DNA of 64,000 bases from Streptomyces sp. TP-A0874 (GCF_001748085.1 NZ_BBZK01000015.1:40603-104602), one strand, 5' to 3'; counted from the first letter of the stretch, positions 8,382 through 16,884 are shown. Numbers and translations: made by a program. The notes: generated from the letters alone by a model not told the origin.

Positions 8382-9231
8382 GCGTTTTCCTCATCTGTGT
8401 GATGCGGTCAGCGGACTCCTCGACCGGTAGCGCGGCTGCACGCAACCGCTCGAAGGCGTCCCGGTAGACGCTCACCTGTCCGCCGTCCTCAATGTACAGA
8501 GACGATGTCAGGCTCTCGACGTGGACGACGTCCAAATCCATGTGGCCCTCGAACCCCAGGATCGAGTACGAGCCCGTCTGCCCCACATGCGGTGGGGCAT
8601 CGCTCGGCAGGATCTGGATATTGATGTTCGGTCGTCGCGTGAGAGAGTCCAACCGTGCGAGTTGTTCGCGCATCACTCCCTCACCGAGGCACCGTGTACG
8701 TAGCGCGCTTTCGGCAATGATGACCCACAGATCGAGCGGCTGCTCCCGGGTCAGCACCGCCTGTCTCGCCAAACGCACTTCCACGAGAGCGTCGACGCGC
8801 GCCTCCACTGCCGCTGACATGGCGGTCGCTGTGGTGATCTCCCTCGCGTACTCACCGGTCTGCAAAAGGCCGGGGATGAGGCCGGCTTGCCACATGCGAA
8901 CAGTGGACGCCTCAGCCTCCAGGCTGATCAGGTCCTCGTACACGGGTGACAGGACATCGCGGTAGGACTGCCACCAACCCCGTTGAGCGCCTGCCTTGGT
9001 GAGCGCGAGCAGCGCTGTCCGCAGCTCATCATCCTCAACCCCGTAGAGGTCGAGCAGTGTCTCGACGTCGGCCGCCTTGGCGGCGGTCCGGGCCGTTTCG
9101 AGGCGCGAGAGTTTGGCGGTCGTGAAGTTCCCTGACTTCTCGGCCACATCCTCCAGGGTGAGCCCCCGGTCGTCTCGGAGCGCGCGCAGCTGGGCACCGA
9201 GACGGCGTCGACGCACTGTCGGTGTACTCAC
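8371..9231 (-). CDS. XRE-family regulator with DUF5753 domain (WhiJ-like)
   Basis: A 286-residue protein with an N-terminal helix-turn-helix (RRRLGAQLRALRDDRGLTLEDVAE...) at about residues 8-65 and a C-terminal DUF5753 region (Q-A-G-L-I-P-G-L-L-Q-T-G-E-Y-A). The GTG start at 9231 is preferred over the upstream ATG at 9339 because it has a GGGAGGA ribosome-binding site and gives the family N-terminus. It overlaps the DUF397 gene. A divergent small-gene pair starts about 225 bp away, a common arrangement for these loci. Confidence 0.9.
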   Translation of the reverse strand: MSTPTVRRRRLGAQLRALRDDRGLTLEDVAEKSGNFTTAKLSRLETARTAAKAADVETLLDLYGVEDDELRTALLALTKAGAQRGWWQSYRDVLSPVYEDLISLEAEASTVRMWQAGLIPGLLQTGEYAREITTATAMSAAVEARVDALVEVRLARQAVLTREQPLDLWVIIAESALRTRCLGEGVMREQLARLDSLTRRPNINIQILPSDAPPHVGQTGSYSILGFEGHMDLDVVHVESLTSSLYIEDGGQVSVYRDAFERLRAAALPVEESADRITQMRKTHEH

Positions 9232-9456
9232 TCTTCCTCCCTCGGCTTGGCGCCCAGTCTGCCGCCCACAGCGCTGCGCTGTCACCTGACTACCGCATAC
9301 CACCCCTCGAAGGTATGCAATTTTGCATGAGTGCCTCAACTTGCTTGCGCTGATAGCGGATCAGGCCTCAGAGTGCATGTGACAGATAGCACTCATCCAG
9401 CGACAGCGCGCATGGGTGTTCCCGTGCCCCCATGCCTGCCTGAGACAGGAGCCAAG

Positions 9457-9714
9457 ATGGACGCGCATGAGACCGAGCCACCCAGCATCACGAAGGCTGC
9501 CGCGTCGGCGGAGGCGGCAGAGGCCCAGGCCGTGCTGGACGGCCTTCGCCTCGCACTCCGGGAGGCGGGCATCAAGCTCCCGTCACTCCGGGTGCACTAC
9601 TCGGCGTGGGCCACCGCAGGCTCCTACAGCCCGGGCAGCCTCATCGAGTTGGGCGGCTGCAACCTCGCCACTGCCCGCGCGCTCACGTCCGCCCTTCGGA
9701 ACCGGCAGCCGTGA
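9457..9714 (+). CDS. Small conserved protein of an XRE/DUF397 locus
   Basis: An 85-residue protein starting at the ATG at 9457 behind CAGGAG. It is Ala/Glu-rich at first, then G-L-R-L-A-L-R-E-A-G-I-K-L-P-S-L-R-V and a short C-terminal part. Proteins of this type are often encoded divergently from XRE/DUF397 pairs in Streptomyces. No function is known and no catalytic motif is visible. The frame is open further upstream but has no ribosome-binding site there. Its stop overlaps the next gene. Confidence 0.65.
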   Translation: MDAHETEPPSITKAAASAEAAEAQAVLDGLRLALREAGIKLPSLRVHYSAWATAGSYSPGSLIELGGCNLATARALTSALRNRQP

Positions 9715-9893
9715 GCCACCGCCTGACGACCGCTCGCCGCCGGTCAGTTCGGCGGCACCGATCTGGAGACATCACCGCAGTGATCCGCAGCATCCGAGAC
9801 CGCGTCATGACCACCTGCGGCCTGTCCGGCCCGTTCATACTGCTCGCCGTCGGATTCGGCATCGGCTTCACCCTCGCCATCGCCTGGCACTGA
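9711..9893 (+). CDS. Small single-span membrane peptide, translationally coupled
   Basis: A 60-residue candidate that starts at a GTG overlapping the stop of the previous gene (GTGA at 9711-9714). The N-terminal third is strongly basic (T-A-R-R-R-S-V-R-R-H-R-S-G), and the C-terminal third is hydrophobic (GPFILLAVGFGIGFTLAIAW), predicting one membrane segment. The coupling argues that it is real, but short frames of this kind are common by chance at this GC content. A weak CGGCC-GAAGA-GGCCG hairpin follows the stop. Confidence 0.45.
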   Translation: MSHRLTTARRRSVRRHRSGDITAVIRSIRDRVMTTCGLSGPFILLAVGFGIGFTLAIAWH

Positions 9894-10095
9894 AAAGCCC
9901 CCGCCCCGGCCGAAGAGGCCGGCCCGCTGCCCCCGGCGGCCATCCCCGGCCCAGGCGGGCCAGGCTCGGGTGGCACCCATCCCGCACCCGGTGCCACCCG
10001 AGCCGTCCCCTCCCCCGAGACGACCGCGCCACCGGTCGGGTGCCCCGGTCGCGCGTCTCTGCCGGACCAGCCGCAGGACGAGTGCGGCGGCCCCT

Positions 10096-10626
10096 TCAGA
10101 CAGCGAGGTCGTCGTCTTCGGCCGGCTCGTCCTGAGCCATCAGGCCTGCCACCCAGAGCGGCATCAGCCAGTGCACCGTCAGGACCGCGATGATCATCGG
10201 CGCCGCGTAGGCGGTCAGGGCATGGCCGTCGACCGCCCCGACGATCAACAGCCCCGCGGCGGTGGCGGCGAGGAGGAAGGTCATCGCCCGGTGGGCGCGG
10301 GCCTGCACCCGGAGACGTTCGGCGGACTGCCGCTCGTCCAACGCTCGTTCGCGCAGTTCGAGCAGGCCGCGGGTGGCACCGTTGATCGCCCCGGTGGCGA
10401 CCATCCACGGCAGCATCAGCACCGCCATCACCACGACGGCCCAGATCTCCTTCCCCTCCGCGAGGTAGAAGTAGGTCAGGAGTCCACCGATGCCCACGGT
10501 CAGCAGCACATGCGCGGCGAGGACCGAGCGCCGGCGTGCGGCCGTGGCGTAGAGCGGTTGTGCCCGGCGATCGTTCATCACCCGCAGCATGCTGCGGTCG
10601 TAGCGGGTCAGCGGCTTCGCTGTCAT
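10096..10626 (-). CDS. Four-span membrane protein paired with an XRE regulator
   Basis: A 176-residue protein with two hydrophobic pairs (about residues 35-80 and 115-160) separated by a charged helical loop (RGLLELRERALDERQSAERLRVQ). It has the size and layout of small membrane proteins that sit downstream of short XRE regulators in many bacteria (YozG/YozH-like modules). The ATG overlaps the stop of the XRE gene by four bases. The function is unknown; a membrane-stress or transport-sensing role is only a guess. Confidence 0.75.
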   Translation of the reverse strand: MTAKPLTRYDRSMLRVMNDRRAQPLYATAARRRSVLAAHVLLTVGIGGLLTYFYLAEGKEIWAVVVMAVLMLPWMVATGAINGATRGLLELRERALDERQSAERLRVQARAHRAMTFLLAATAAGLLIVGAVDGHALTAYAAPMIIAVLTVHWLMPLWVAGLMAQDEPAEDDDLAV

Positions 10627-10868
10627 GACTTCCTCCCGTAGATCTCGTCCGTGAGCGGCCGGAACGGTTCGAGTGAGAACAACGCTTCCACCGGCAGTTC
10701 GAAGAACTTGGCGATCTTCAGCGCCAGGTCGAGGCTCGGGTTGTACTTTCCGCGCTCGACGTAGCCGATGGTCTGGTAGTGCGCCCCCACCGCTTCGGCC
10801 AGACGCTGCCGCGACACCTTCCGCTCAGCGCGCACCATGGCCAATCTGTTGTGCACCTGCTCGCTCAT
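10623..10868 (-). CDS. Short XRE-family transcriptional regulator
   Basis: An 81-residue protein that is almost entirely one helix-turn-helix: N-R-L-A-M-V-R-A-E-R-K-V-S-R-Q-R-L-A-E-A-V-G... followed by the recognition helix and the family tail F-E-L-P-V-E-A-L-F-S. It overlaps the membrane protein gene by ATGA. The sequence in front of its ATG (about 10866-10904) is unusually AT-rich for this genome and has TGTA/TACA half-sites, a plausible place for the promoter and self-regulation. A very short leader is possible. The remaining gap to 11161 shows no gene. Confidence 0.85.
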   Translation of the reverse strand: MSEQVHNRLAMVRAERKVSRQRLAEAVGAHYQTIGYVERGKYNPSLDLALKIAKFFELPVEALFSLEPFRPLTDEIYGRKS

Positions 10869-11161
10869 GTATAAGAACTACTACATATGGAGAGAGTCGT
10901 GCAACTGTCGAGAACACTTCTGTGATCGGTCTGCTCCGGCCGACCGCGGCGCTGACCAGCGGGAACCGGAACGCTGACCAGCCAGAAGGAGAGTCGGAGC
11001 CGGCGGGGGGAGCCGGGGCCGGTGGGGGGAGCGGGGCATTCAAGGCGAGGGCTCACTGCCGCAGGCGCACGTCACTCTGGGCGGAAAGGGCTCACTATCA
11101 CCCGCAGCTGCCATACCCCGGGATACACTGCGCCGCGCCATCCTGACCGGAGGTCACCTCA

Positions 11162-11701
11162 GTGTCCCCTGCACGGCTACTTGCCGGCGCCCCGCTGGCT
11201 CTGGTGATTCTCGCCCTGTCCGGCTGTTCTTCTCTCTGGAGCTGCACCGACACGACGGCGGAGCGCGGTGAGGCCGGTGTGAGGGTGCAGGTCGAGAACG
11301 CGTCCGGGCAGCCTCTCGGCGTCACCGCCGAGGTCGTTGACTGGCGCCTTGAGCCCCACCCGCAAGTGCCCTCCAGAGGTGACCAGGTCCACTTCCACTT
11401 CCGCTTCGGCGGCGCCGACGAGGTATCCGATATACACGGCCCTGCAGTGGATGCCTGCGCGGTCGATGAGGAGCGCGTGGTGTTGGGGTGTCATACCGTC
11501 TACTCGTCTCAGGCGTTCGGGCCGGCCGACGATCCCCTCACGGGCGACGACTGGATGGCTGTCGAGAACCCCGAGCAGGTTGCGGAAATGCTATTGATCC
11601 CCAATGACCAGTCCCACCCAGGACGAACCTGCGAGCAGGACATCAAGGACGGTGGCGGGCCACATCCTCCAGAAACACCCGGGAGGGGGGACCAGTTGTA
11701 A
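11162..11701 (+). CDS. Small secreted lipoprotein, uncharacterised
   Basis: A 179-residue protein beginning at the GTG at 11162 behind a GGAGGT site. The N-terminus is a lipoprotein signal: hydrophobic run, then L-S-G-C (Cys at about residue 21). The mature part is a probable beta-sandwich of about 110 residues with several Cys and no motif I recognise. The C-terminal 30 residues are Pro/Gly-rich and may be a frayed end, because the gene runs straight into an IS remnant. It probably sits on the outer face of the membrane. Confidence 0.6.
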   Translation: MSPARLLAGAPLALVILALSGCSSLWSCTDTTAERGEAGVRVQVENASGQPLGVTAEVVDWRLEPHPQVPSRGDQVHFHFRFGGADEVSDIHGPAVDACAVDEERVVLGCHTVYSSQAFGPADDPLTGDDWMAVENPEQVAEMLLIPNDQSHPGRTCEQDIKDGGGPHPPETPGRGDQL

Positions 11702-11754
11702 GGCGGCGGTCGAGGCGGTTGAGCACGAGGTACGGGTCTGCCGGCGCCCCAGCT

Positions 11755-11866
11755 CACCCCGCGCGTGCTTGGCGACGGTCGCGTCCACGACTTCCGGCGT
11801 GAACACCTTGGTCAAGATCCCTGTGCGTGACCGGCACCCCGGCCACCCCGCCACGAGCTGACCCAC
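11755..11866 (-). pseudogene. Degenerate 5' end of an IS4-type transposase gene
   Basis: Reading leftward from about 11866, the translation M-G-Q-L-V-A-G-W-P...G-I-L-T-K-V-F-T-P-E-V-V-D-A-T-V-A-K-H resembles the N-terminus of Streptomyces IS4-family transposases (usually ...GVLTRVFPPELVDAVVA...). The similarity then decays and the frame is lost. No inverted repeats or catalytic D-D-E part remain. It fills the gap 11702-11923 after the lipoprotein gene. Confidence 0.5.
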
Positions 11867-11923
11867 GCCCCAGTCGACCCCAGGGCAACCGAATTAGCCG
11901 ACGGGGGTTCCCCGCGACGCGGT

Positions 11924-12163
11924 TCAGCGGTTGCGGCGCCGTGAGTCGCGGAGCCGGCGGAGGCGGCCCACCGTCACCGGATCGTGGGCGAGTGCCCGCG
12001 GATCGTCCAGCAAGGCGTTGAGCAGCTGGTAGTAGCGGGTCGGCGAGATGCCCAGCCGCTCCCTGACGGCCCGCTCCTTCGCTCCCGGCCCCGGCCACGG
12101 AACGCGCTCCAGGGCGAGCACGGCGAGATCCCGGTCGGACAGTCCGTGGTTCTCGCCGCTCAT
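11924..12163 (-). CDS. DUF3263 protein (small helix-turn-helix-like)
   Basis: A 79-residue protein with the DUF3263 signature: L-S-D-R-D-L-A-V-L-A-L-E-R...W-P-G-P-G-A-K-E-R-A-V-R-E-R-L-G-I-S-P-T-R-Y-Y-Q-L-L-N-A-L-L-D, a predicted DNA-binding helical fold. I start at the ATG at 12163; a TTG three codons earlier is possible. It is divergent from nagK and shares the region that contains the DasR-type site. Its role is unknown. Confidence 0.85.
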   Translation of the reverse strand: MSGENHGLSDRDLAVLALERVPWPGPGAKERAVRERLGISPTRYYQLLNALLDDPRALAHDPVTVGRLRRLRDSRRRNR

Positions 12164-12223
12164 GTCCGACAAGGTTACCGGCGGCCTCCGACGCTCCCCT
12201 TCTGCCAGGCCACAGAGCTGCCG

Positions 12224-12239
12224 AATGGACTAGACCTCT
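12224..12239. promoter_or_regulatory. Probable DasR-responsive element (dre) in front of nagK-nagA
   Basis: The 16-mer AATGGACTAGACCTCT, 28-43 bases upstream of the nagK start, closely matches the DasR operator consensus (ACTGGTCTAGACCACT-like, core TGGNCTAGACC). In Streptomyces coelicolor nagKA belongs to the DasR regulon, and DasR is released by GlcN-6-P-related effectors. The match is read from the sequence; binding is inferred. Confidence 0.8.
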
Positions 12240-12266
12240 CGGCCCATCCAGGCGACACTGTCCCCC

Positions 12267-13214
12267 GTGAAATACGCGATCGCCCTCGACGTGGGCGGCA
12301 CCTCGATGAAGGCCGCACTGGTGGGAACCGACGGCACGGTCCTCCACCGCTCCGAACGCCCGACCCGGCGGGAGCGGGGGCCCGAAGCGGTCGTCGGCTC
12401 GATCCTCGACTTCGCCGCCGATCTGGGTGAGGAGGGCCTCGGGCGCTACGGCGTTCCCGCGGCCTCGGCCGGTGTGGTGGTTCCCGGGGTCGTCGACGCG
12501 GGCGGCGGGACGGCCGTCTACGCGGCCAACCTGGGCTGGCGGGACGTGCCGCTGAGAGCCCTGCTCGCGGCCCGGCTGAGTCCGTCCGACGGCTCCCGGC
12601 TGCCGGTCGCGCTGGGCCACGACGTACACGCCGGAGGTCTCGCCGAGAGCCGGATCGGCGCGGGCGGCGGGGTGGACCGCTCGCTCTTCCTGGCGTTGGG
12701 CACCGGTATCGCGGGCGCCATCGGGATAGACGGGCGCACGGAGGTGGGAGCGCACGGCGCCGCCGGGGAGATCGGCCACATCGTGGTCCGTCCCGACGGT
12801 CCGCGCTGCGGCTGCGGTCGGGACGGATGCCTGGAGACCGTCGCCTCCGCCTCCGCCGTCTCCCGGGCCTGGGCCGCGGCGTGCGGGGACCCGGAGGCGG
12901 ACGCCGCCGACTGCGCCCGGGCCGTGGAGTCGGGCGACGCCCGGGCACTCGCGGTCTGGCAGCAGGCGGTGGACGCGCTCGCCGACGGCCTGGTCACCGC
13001 CGTCACCCTGCTCGACCCGAGGGTGGTCATCATCGGCGGCGGTCTGGCGAAGGCCGGCGACACCCTGCTCGCACCGCTCCGCTCCGCGGTGCTGCGGCGC
13101 ATCACCTTTCAGCGAACCCCCCACATCGTTCCGGCGGCCCTCGGGGACATCGCCGGATGCCTGGGCGCCGCCCTGCTCGCCTGGGATCTACTCGCCACGG
13201 AGGTACCCAACTGA
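12267..13214 (+). CDS. nagK: N-acetylglucosamine kinase, ROK family
   Basis: A 315-residue ROK kinase: N-terminal phosphate-binding D-V-G-G-T at residues 8-12, and a zinc-binding C-G-C-G-R-D-G-C-L-E-T cluster in the middle, preceded by the G-E-I-G-H motif. It phosphorylates GlcNAc to GlcNAc-6-P, the substrate of NagA. The GTG start at 12267 gives the family N-terminus. The stop overlaps the nagA start by one base (TGATG). The gene order and the upstream DasR-type site match nagK-nagA of other Streptomyces, which makes GlcNAc more likely than glucose as substrate. Confidence 0.85.
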   Translation: MKYAIALDVGGTSMKAALVGTDGTVLHRSERPTRRERGPEAVVGSILDFAADLGEEGLGRYGVPAASAGVVVPGVVDAGGGTAVYAANLGWRDVPLRALLAARLSPSDGSRLPVALGHDVHAGGLAESRIGAGGGVDRSLFLALGTGIAGAIGIDGRTEVGAHGAAGEIGHIVVRPDGPRCGCGRDGCLETVASASAVSRAWAAACGDPEADAADCARAVESGDARALAVWQQAVDALADGLVTAVTLLDPRVVIIGGGLAKAGDTLLAPLRSAVLRRITFQRTPHIVPAALGDIAGCLGAALLAWDLLATEVPN

Positions 13215-14407
13215 TGGTGCAGCGTCAGCTCGACACCCCGGCCCCCGACTCCGGGCGCACCGTCCTCACCGGTGCGCGACTGGCGCTGCCGAGCGGTGTC
13301 GTCGAGGACGGCCGACTCGCCGTCGAGGGGCGCACGATCGCCCCGCCCGCGGGTGGCGGCGGCACCGTCTGGGACCTCGCCGGCCACTGGGTCGTGCCCG
13401 GCTTCGTGGACATGCACGTCCACGGCGGCGGGGGCGCGTCCTTCTCGGCCGGCAGCCCGGAGGAGGCGCTCCGCGTCATCGCCACCCACCGGCGGCACGG
13501 CACCACCACGATGGCCGCCTCGACCGTCACCGGCGATCTGGAGGACCTCGCCCGGCAGGCGGCGGTCCTGGCCGAACTGGTCGAGCAGGGCGATCTCGCG
13601 GGTATCCACTTCGAGGGACCGTTCATCGCCCCCGGCCGCTGCGGCGCCCACGAGCCGGCGCTGCTGCGGGAGCCCGATCCGGCCGATGTGCGCAAGCTGC
13701 TCGGTGCCGCGCGGGGCACCGCCAGGATGGTGACGCTGGCGCCGGAGCGCCCCGGCGGGCTGGAGTCCGTCCGGCTGCTCGCCGAGAGCGGGGTGATCGC
13801 CGCGATCGGGCACACCGACGCCACCTACGACGCCACCCGAGCCGCGATCGACGCCGGTGCCACGGTGGCCACCCACCTGTTCAACGCCATGCCGGCGCTG
13901 CACCACCGGGAGCCCGGCCCGATCGCCGCGCTGCTGGCGGACGAGCGGATCACCGTCGAGCTGATCAACGACGGGGTCCATCTGCACAGCGCCGTGCTGC
14001 GGCTGGCGTTCGACCGGGCCGGCGCCGACCGGGTGGCGTTCATCACCGACGCGATGGGCGCGGCCGGCAACGGAGACGGCCGCTATCCGCTCGGCGGGAT
14101 GGAGGTGGAGGTGCGCGAGGGGGTCGCCCGGCTGGTCGAGGGCGGTTCGATCGCCGGCTCCACGCTCACTCTGGACACCGCCTTCCGGCGGGCGGTGACG
14201 GTTGATCGGCTACCGGTGCCGGAGGTGGTGCGCGCCCTGTCGGCGACCCCGGCACGACTCCTGGGCTGCTACGACCGGGTGGGCTCGCTGGAGCCGGGGA
14301 AGGACGCCGACCTGGTGGTGCTCGACGAGGGCTTCTCGGTGGCCGGGGTGATGCGGCGCGGGGAGTGGCTGATCACACCCAGCGTGGTCGGGCGACAGGG
14401 CGGTTGA
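13214..14407 (+). CDS. nagA: N-acetylglucosamine-6-phosphate deacetylase
   Basis: A 397-residue amidohydrolase of normal length. Metal and substrate motifs appear in order: D-M-H-V-H-G-G-G-G, H-F-E-G-P-F, G-H-T-D-A-T, a T-H-L-F-N-A-M segment and I-T-D-A-M-G (catalytic Asp). It converts GlcNAc-6-P to GlcN-6-P and acetate, feeding cell-wall precursors or glycolysis and generating the metabolite that relieves DasR. The ATG at 13214 overlaps the nagK stop; a much longer open frame upstream is only the GC-rich shadow of nagK. Confidence 0.92.
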   Translation: MVQRQLDTPAPDSGRTVLTGARLALPSGVVEDGRLAVEGRTIAPPAGGGGTVWDLAGHWVVPGFVDMHVHGGGGASFSAGSPEEALRVIATHRRHGTTTMAASTVTGDLEDLARQAAVLAELVEQGDLAGIHFEGPFIAPGRCGAHEPALLREPDPADVRKLLGAARGTARMVTLAPERPGGLESVRLLAESGVIAAIGHTDATYDATRAAIDAGATVATHLFNAMPALHHREPGPIAALLADERITVELINDGVHLHSAVLRLAFDRAGADRVAFITDAMGAAGNGDGRYPLGGMEVEVREGVARLVEGGSIAGSTLTLDTAFRRAVTVDRLPVPEVVRALSATPARLLGCYDRVGSLEPGKDADLVVLDEGFSVAGVMRRGEWLITPSVVGRQGG

Positions 14408-14452
14408 TCCCCGAGCGGGTCGAGCACCCGTCCGGGTGAGCGTCAGGGCGGG

Positions 14453-15421
14453 TCACGACGGTCCCTCGATGAGCGGGGCCGTCCCGTCCAGCAGGCGCTC
14501 CAGGCCGAACTCGAAGAGCACGTCGAGGTCGAGTTCGTAACCGGTCGCCAGGAGCCGCTCGAACATCGGGAACCGGCCGGCGGCCAGGATCTCCTGGAGG
14601 GCGGGCTCCTGGGTGTCCATCCACTCCTCGTTGTCCATCCCGGTGAGTGCCTCCGCCTCCGCCTCCAGTTCCAGGTTGAAGGCCGTGCCCCGGACGTAGT
14701 TGAGCACCGTCAGGTGGATGGTGAAGAGGGTGTCCAGGTCGAGCCCGTAACCGTCCAGGGCGTCCATCACCCATTCGGTGAACGGCAGTGCGTTGGCCAC
14801 CGCCTGAGGTCTGGTCAGCGACAGGGCGGGGGCGAGCCAGGGGTGGCGGCGGAACATCCGCCACATCGTCCGGGCCGCCAGCGCGAGCCGCTCCCGCCAG
14901 CCCTCCGGCGGTTCGGCCGGGAGCCTCCACCGGGCGAAGGTGGCGTCCAGCATCCGGGCCAGCAGGTCGTCCTTGTCGGCCACGTGCCGGTAGAGCGACA
15001 TGGTCGCCACTCCGAGTTCGGTGGCGATCCGCCGCATGGAGACGGCGGCCAGGCCCTCCGCGTCGGCGACCGCGACCGCCGAGGCGACTATCCGCTCGAC
15101 CCCCAGCGTCTGCTCCCGACCGGCCCGCCGGGCGGCCGTCGGGGCGGGCTGGACGCGGGTCCGGGCGGCGCTCGCGCGCGGCCGTTCCGGGGCGGCCGGG
15201 GCCGCCGCCACGACGGTGCCCACTCCGGGGACCGCCCGGACCAGGCCCTGGTGGCGGAGTTCGGTGAGCACCTTGGTGGCGGTCGCCATCGCCACACCCC
15301 ATCGCCGGGTGATCTCGCGGGTCGACGGGACCCGGTCGCCCGGCGCCAGTTCGCCCGTCTCGATCCGGCGCCGGAGTTCGGCGACGATCTCGACGTAGCG
15401 GCTCCCACCCGTTCGCTCCAA
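14453..15421 (-). CDS. GntR-TetR fusion transcriptional regulator
   Basis: About 322 residues. An N-terminal GntR-type winged helix (R-Y-V-E-I-V-A-E-L-R-R-R-I...P-S-T-R-E-I-T-R-R-W-G-V) is followed by a Pro/Ala linker and a TetR-type HTH (S-M-R-R-I-A-T-E-L-G-V-A-T-M-S-L-Y-R-H-V). A TetR ligand-binding C-terminal half completes it. I start at a TTG (15421) just after GGAGGG, because the frame further upstream has no family support and runs through the operator. It is divergent from the flavin monooxygenase, and two copies of the palindrome GCACTAGTGC lie between the genes. It probably represses both and responds to the compound the oxygenase handles. Confidence 0.85.
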   Translation of the reverse strand: MERTGGSRYVEIVAELRRRIETGELAPGDRVPSTREITRRWGVAMATATKVLTELRHQGLVRAVPGVGTVVAAAPAAPERPRASAARTRVQPAPTAARRAGREQTLGVERIVASAVAVADAEGLAAVSMRRIATELGVATMSLYRHVADKDDLLARMLDATFARWRLPAEPPEGWRERLALAARTMWRMFRRHPWLAPALSLTRPQAVANALPFTEWVMDALDGYGLDLDTLFTIHLTVLNYVRGTAFNLELEAEAEALTGMDNEEWMDTQEPALQEILAAGRFPMFERLLATGYELDLDVLFEFGLERLLDGTAPLIEGPS

Positions 15422-15430
15422 CGAACCCTC

Positions 15431-15442
15431 CGCACTAGTGCG
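15431..15442. promoter_or_regulatory. Operator palindrome CGCACTAGTGCG, regulator-proximal copy
   Basis: A perfect 12-bp palindrome ten bases upstream of the likely start of the GntR-TetR regulator. It sits where a repressor would block its own gene. The core GCACTAGTGC recurs once more in the same intergenic region. Confidence 0.6.
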
Positions 15443-15606
15443 CCAATGGGCTGCCGACCACCCTACGAGGCGCCCGCCCGCCCCGACGGACGCACGCTTC
15501 GTCGGCGGCGCGACGGCAGCCCACGGTCGCCTGCTGCGCCAAGCCCCGACCCCGCCAGGGCGGCCCGGACGAACACCCGACAGGGGAACCACCCCACACC
15601 CTTCGC

Positions 15607-15616
15607 GCACTAGTGC
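15607..15616. promoter_or_regulatory. Operator palindrome GCACTAGTGC, oxygenase-proximal copy
   Basis: This is the same 10-bp palindrome as at 15432-15441, set in a larger GCGCACT-AGTGC-AGTGCGC repeat, 62 bp upstream of the flavin monooxygenase start. The paired copies at both ends of a divergent promoter region point to a single regulator controlling both genes. Confidence 0.6.
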
Positions 15617-15678
15617 AGTGCGCTGAATATCCCTGACTGAGTTGCCTCACTCTCTGCGTACGCCGTACATTCAGCCAT

Positions 15679-16884
15679 ATGGAGAGCAACGACATACTCA
15701 TCTCCGGCGCCGGCATCGCCGGGCCGGCCCTCGCCTACTGGCTGCGCGAAGCCGGTTTCCACGTCACCGTCGTCGAACGCGCGCCCGCGCCGCGCCCCGG
15801 CGGGCAGACCGTCGACCTGCGCGGCGCCGGCCGCGAGGTGATCAGCCGGATGGGCCTGATGGAACGGGCTCGGGCGGTCAGCGTGGAGCAGCGCGGTATG
15901 GCCATGGTCAACGCCTCCGGCCGGTTCACGGCGCGGATGCCGGCGGACGGCTTCGACGGCGAGGGGATGGTCTCCGAGATCGAGATCCTCCGCGGCGACC
16001 TCGGCCAACTCCTGTACGAGGCCACCCTCCCGGACGTCGAGTACCTCTTCGACGACACCGTGACGGGGCTCAGCGAGGACGACGAGGGAGTCACCGTCAC
16101 CTTCGAGAAGGCCGCCGACCGCCGCTTCACCCTCGTCGTCGGCGCGGACGGGCTGCACTCCCGGGTGCGCTCCCTCGCCTTCGGTCCCGAGTCGGAGTTC
16201 GTACGCCCGCTGGACCTCTACACGGCATGGTTCACCACCACCGAGGAGCTGGAACTCGACGGCTGGTTCCAGATGTACAGCGCGCCCGGCGGGCTGGTGG
16301 CCTCAGCGCGCCCCGGGCGGCTCCCCGGCGAGACCAAGGCCGGTCTCAGCTTCCGGTCGGCGCCGCTGAGCTACGACCGCCGCGACACCGCCGCCCAGCA
16401 GGGGCTGCTGGAGCGCCGCTTCGCTGGCCTCGGCTGGCACGTCCCCCGGCTGCTGCGCGCCATGCGGACGGCGCCGGACTTCTTCTTCGACTCCATGGGC
16501 CAGGTGCGGCTCGACCGGTGGTTCCGCGGCCGGGTGGCCCTGGTCGGCGACGCCGGCTACTGCCCGACGCCGCTGACCGGACTGGGCACCAGCCTGGGCC
16601 TGGTCGGCGCGTACGTCCTGGCTGGCGAGCTCGCCACCGCCGGCGACCACCGGGTGGCCTTCGAGAACCACGACCGGATCATGCGCCCCTACGTCCAGCA
16701 GGCGCAGCAGCTGCCGCCGGGCGGCGCGAGGAGCTACGCACCGGGCAACGCGCTCGCCATCCGGCTGCGGGACCTGTCGATGCGCTCGATGACGAGTTGG
16801 CCGCTGCGGAGCTTGTTCGGCGCGCAGTTCGCCAAGGCGGGGAACATCGAACTGCCCGACTACGACCACACCGCCGCCCGGTAG
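15679..16884 (+). CDS. FAD-dependent aromatic/drug monooxygenase (PHBH/TetX type)
   Basis: A 401-residue class A flavoprotein monooxygenase. The N-terminal dinucleotide fold is G-A-G-I-A-G (residues 10-15), ending in V-V-E-R-A. A middle G-A-D-G-L-H-S-R-V-R segment (the DG motif) and a late L-V-G-D-A-G-Y-C-P-T-P (the GD motif) complete the family pattern. It hydroxylates an aromatic or drug-like substrate with NAD(P)H and O2. The substrate is unknown. Control by the divergent GntR-TetR protein suggests a detoxification or resistance role. Confidence 0.87.
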   Translation: MESNDILISGAGIAGPALAYWLREAGFHVTVVERAPAPRPGGQTVDLRGAGREVISRMGLMERARAVSVEQRGMAMVNASGRFTARMPADGFDGEGMVSEIEILRGDLGQLLYEATLPDVEYLFDDTVTGLSEDDEGVTVTFEKAADRRFTLVVGADGLHSRVRSLAFGPESEFVRPLDLYTAWFTTTEELELDGWFQMYSAPGGLVASARPGRLPGETKAGLSFRSAPLSYDRRDTAAQQGLLERRFAGLGWHVPRLLRAMRTAPDFFFDSMGQVRLDRWFRGRVALVGDAGYCPTPLTGLGTSLGLVGAYVLAGELATAGDHRVAFENHDRIMRPYVQQAQQLPPGGARSYAPGNALAIRLRDLSMRSMTSWPLRSLFGAQFAKAGNIELPDYDHTAAR

